Assembly: GCA_963819715.1 (NCBI GenBank)
Contig: CAWFXE010000002.1
Coordinates: 930,001 to 994,000 of the forward strand
DNA: 64,000 nucleotides
DNA from: DASUPK01 sp963819715
Lineage (GTDB): Bacteria > Actinomycetota > Thermoleophilia > Solirubrobacterales > 70-9
Direction of reading: 5' to 3'
Within the stretch, counting starts at the first letter, position 1. Every line of letters begins with the position of its first letter. The position numbers were made by a program, and so were the translations under genes. The notes beneath the pieces were generated by a model. It saw nothing but the letters and a program-made list of their open reading frames with translations, had not been told where the DNA came from and did no database searches. Positions 63,943-64,000 of this stretch are shown piece by piece.

Positions 63943-64000
63943 GTGACCGACGGCCCGACTCATCTTGCACCGCCCGAGGCGATCGGCGAGTTGCGGCGTC
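63943..64000 (+). CDS. start of an unidentified gene running off the window
   Basis: A GTG-started frame codes for 19 residues (T-D-G-P-T-H-L-A-P-P-E-A-I-G-E-L-R-R) before the window ends. TACGCT lies nine bases upstream. It is divergent from the thiO riboswitch. Too short to identify. Confidence 0.35.
   Translation, partial: MTDGPTHLAPPEAIGELRR

Overview
The window is GC-rich chromosomal DNA from an actinobacterium, most plausibly a member of the Thermoleophilia/Solirubrobacterales. I infer this from the hspR-type dnaK operon, myo-inositol phosphate synthase next to a CDP-alcohol phosphotransferase, a UdgX-type uracil-DNA glycosylase, an F420-type LLM protein, the many GTG starts and the abundant leaderless-looking promoters. 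No genus can be named from the sequence alone. Coding density is very high. I found no insertion sequence, prophage, CRISPR array or rRNA, and no gene-free stretch longer than about 200 bases.

Layout. 1-8.4 kb: ATP-grasp protein (5' end off the window), small membrane protein, divergent SDR, acidic small protein, lgt, SQR-like flavoprotein, two tandem SGNH hydrolases, tRNA-Glu, argF, an EEP-family phosphatase and two helical proteins. 8.4-19.6 kb: TrmA/RlmD-type methyltransferase, LLM oxidoreductase, a divergent MFS/MarR pair with well-formed promoters, secreted GH5 glycosidase, a secreted three-repeat protein, an unusual UDG-superfamily protein, a glycosyltransferase-PHP fusion and an ELWxxDGT repeat protein. 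19.6-24.9 kb (minus strand): an inositol-lipid locus with PAP2, a multi-membrane-span protein, PAP2, CDP-alcohol phosphotransferase and ino1, largely joined by 4-base TTGA stop/start overlaps. 24.9-28.4 kb: haloalkane-dehalogenase-like hydrolase, endonuclease III, cytochrome c, secreted EEP protein. 28.4-36.6 kb: dnaK-grpE-dnaJ-hspR and clpB; dnaK and clpB share a near-identical 16-base promoter element. 36.6-40.7 kb: cell-wall hydrolase with two transglycosylase-like modules plus an M15-like module, crotonase, methyltransferase. 40.8-55.6 kb: de novo purine genes purD, purE, purB, purC, purS, purQ, purL, purF, purN and purH, interrupted by GYD, LysR, SnoaL and glutaredoxin-like genes. purM and purK are not in the window. 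55.6-64 kb: tRNA-Lys, Rrf2 regulator, Nramp-related transporter operon, radical SAM protein, frameshifted udgX, and a TPP-riboswitch-controlled thiO plus thiS-thiG fusion.

Expression style. Many monocistronic or operon-leading genes have a TANNNT-like hexamer (often TAGGCT) 6-9 bases before an ATG or GTG and no Shine-Dalgarno, which points to leaderless mRNAs. Genes inside operons often overlap by NTGA, including TTGA three times and probably CTGA once.

Two genes (the secreted repeat protein at 49.9-51.2 kb and udgX at 60.4-61.0 kb) are broken by single-base frameshifts. These could be assembly errors or real lesions.
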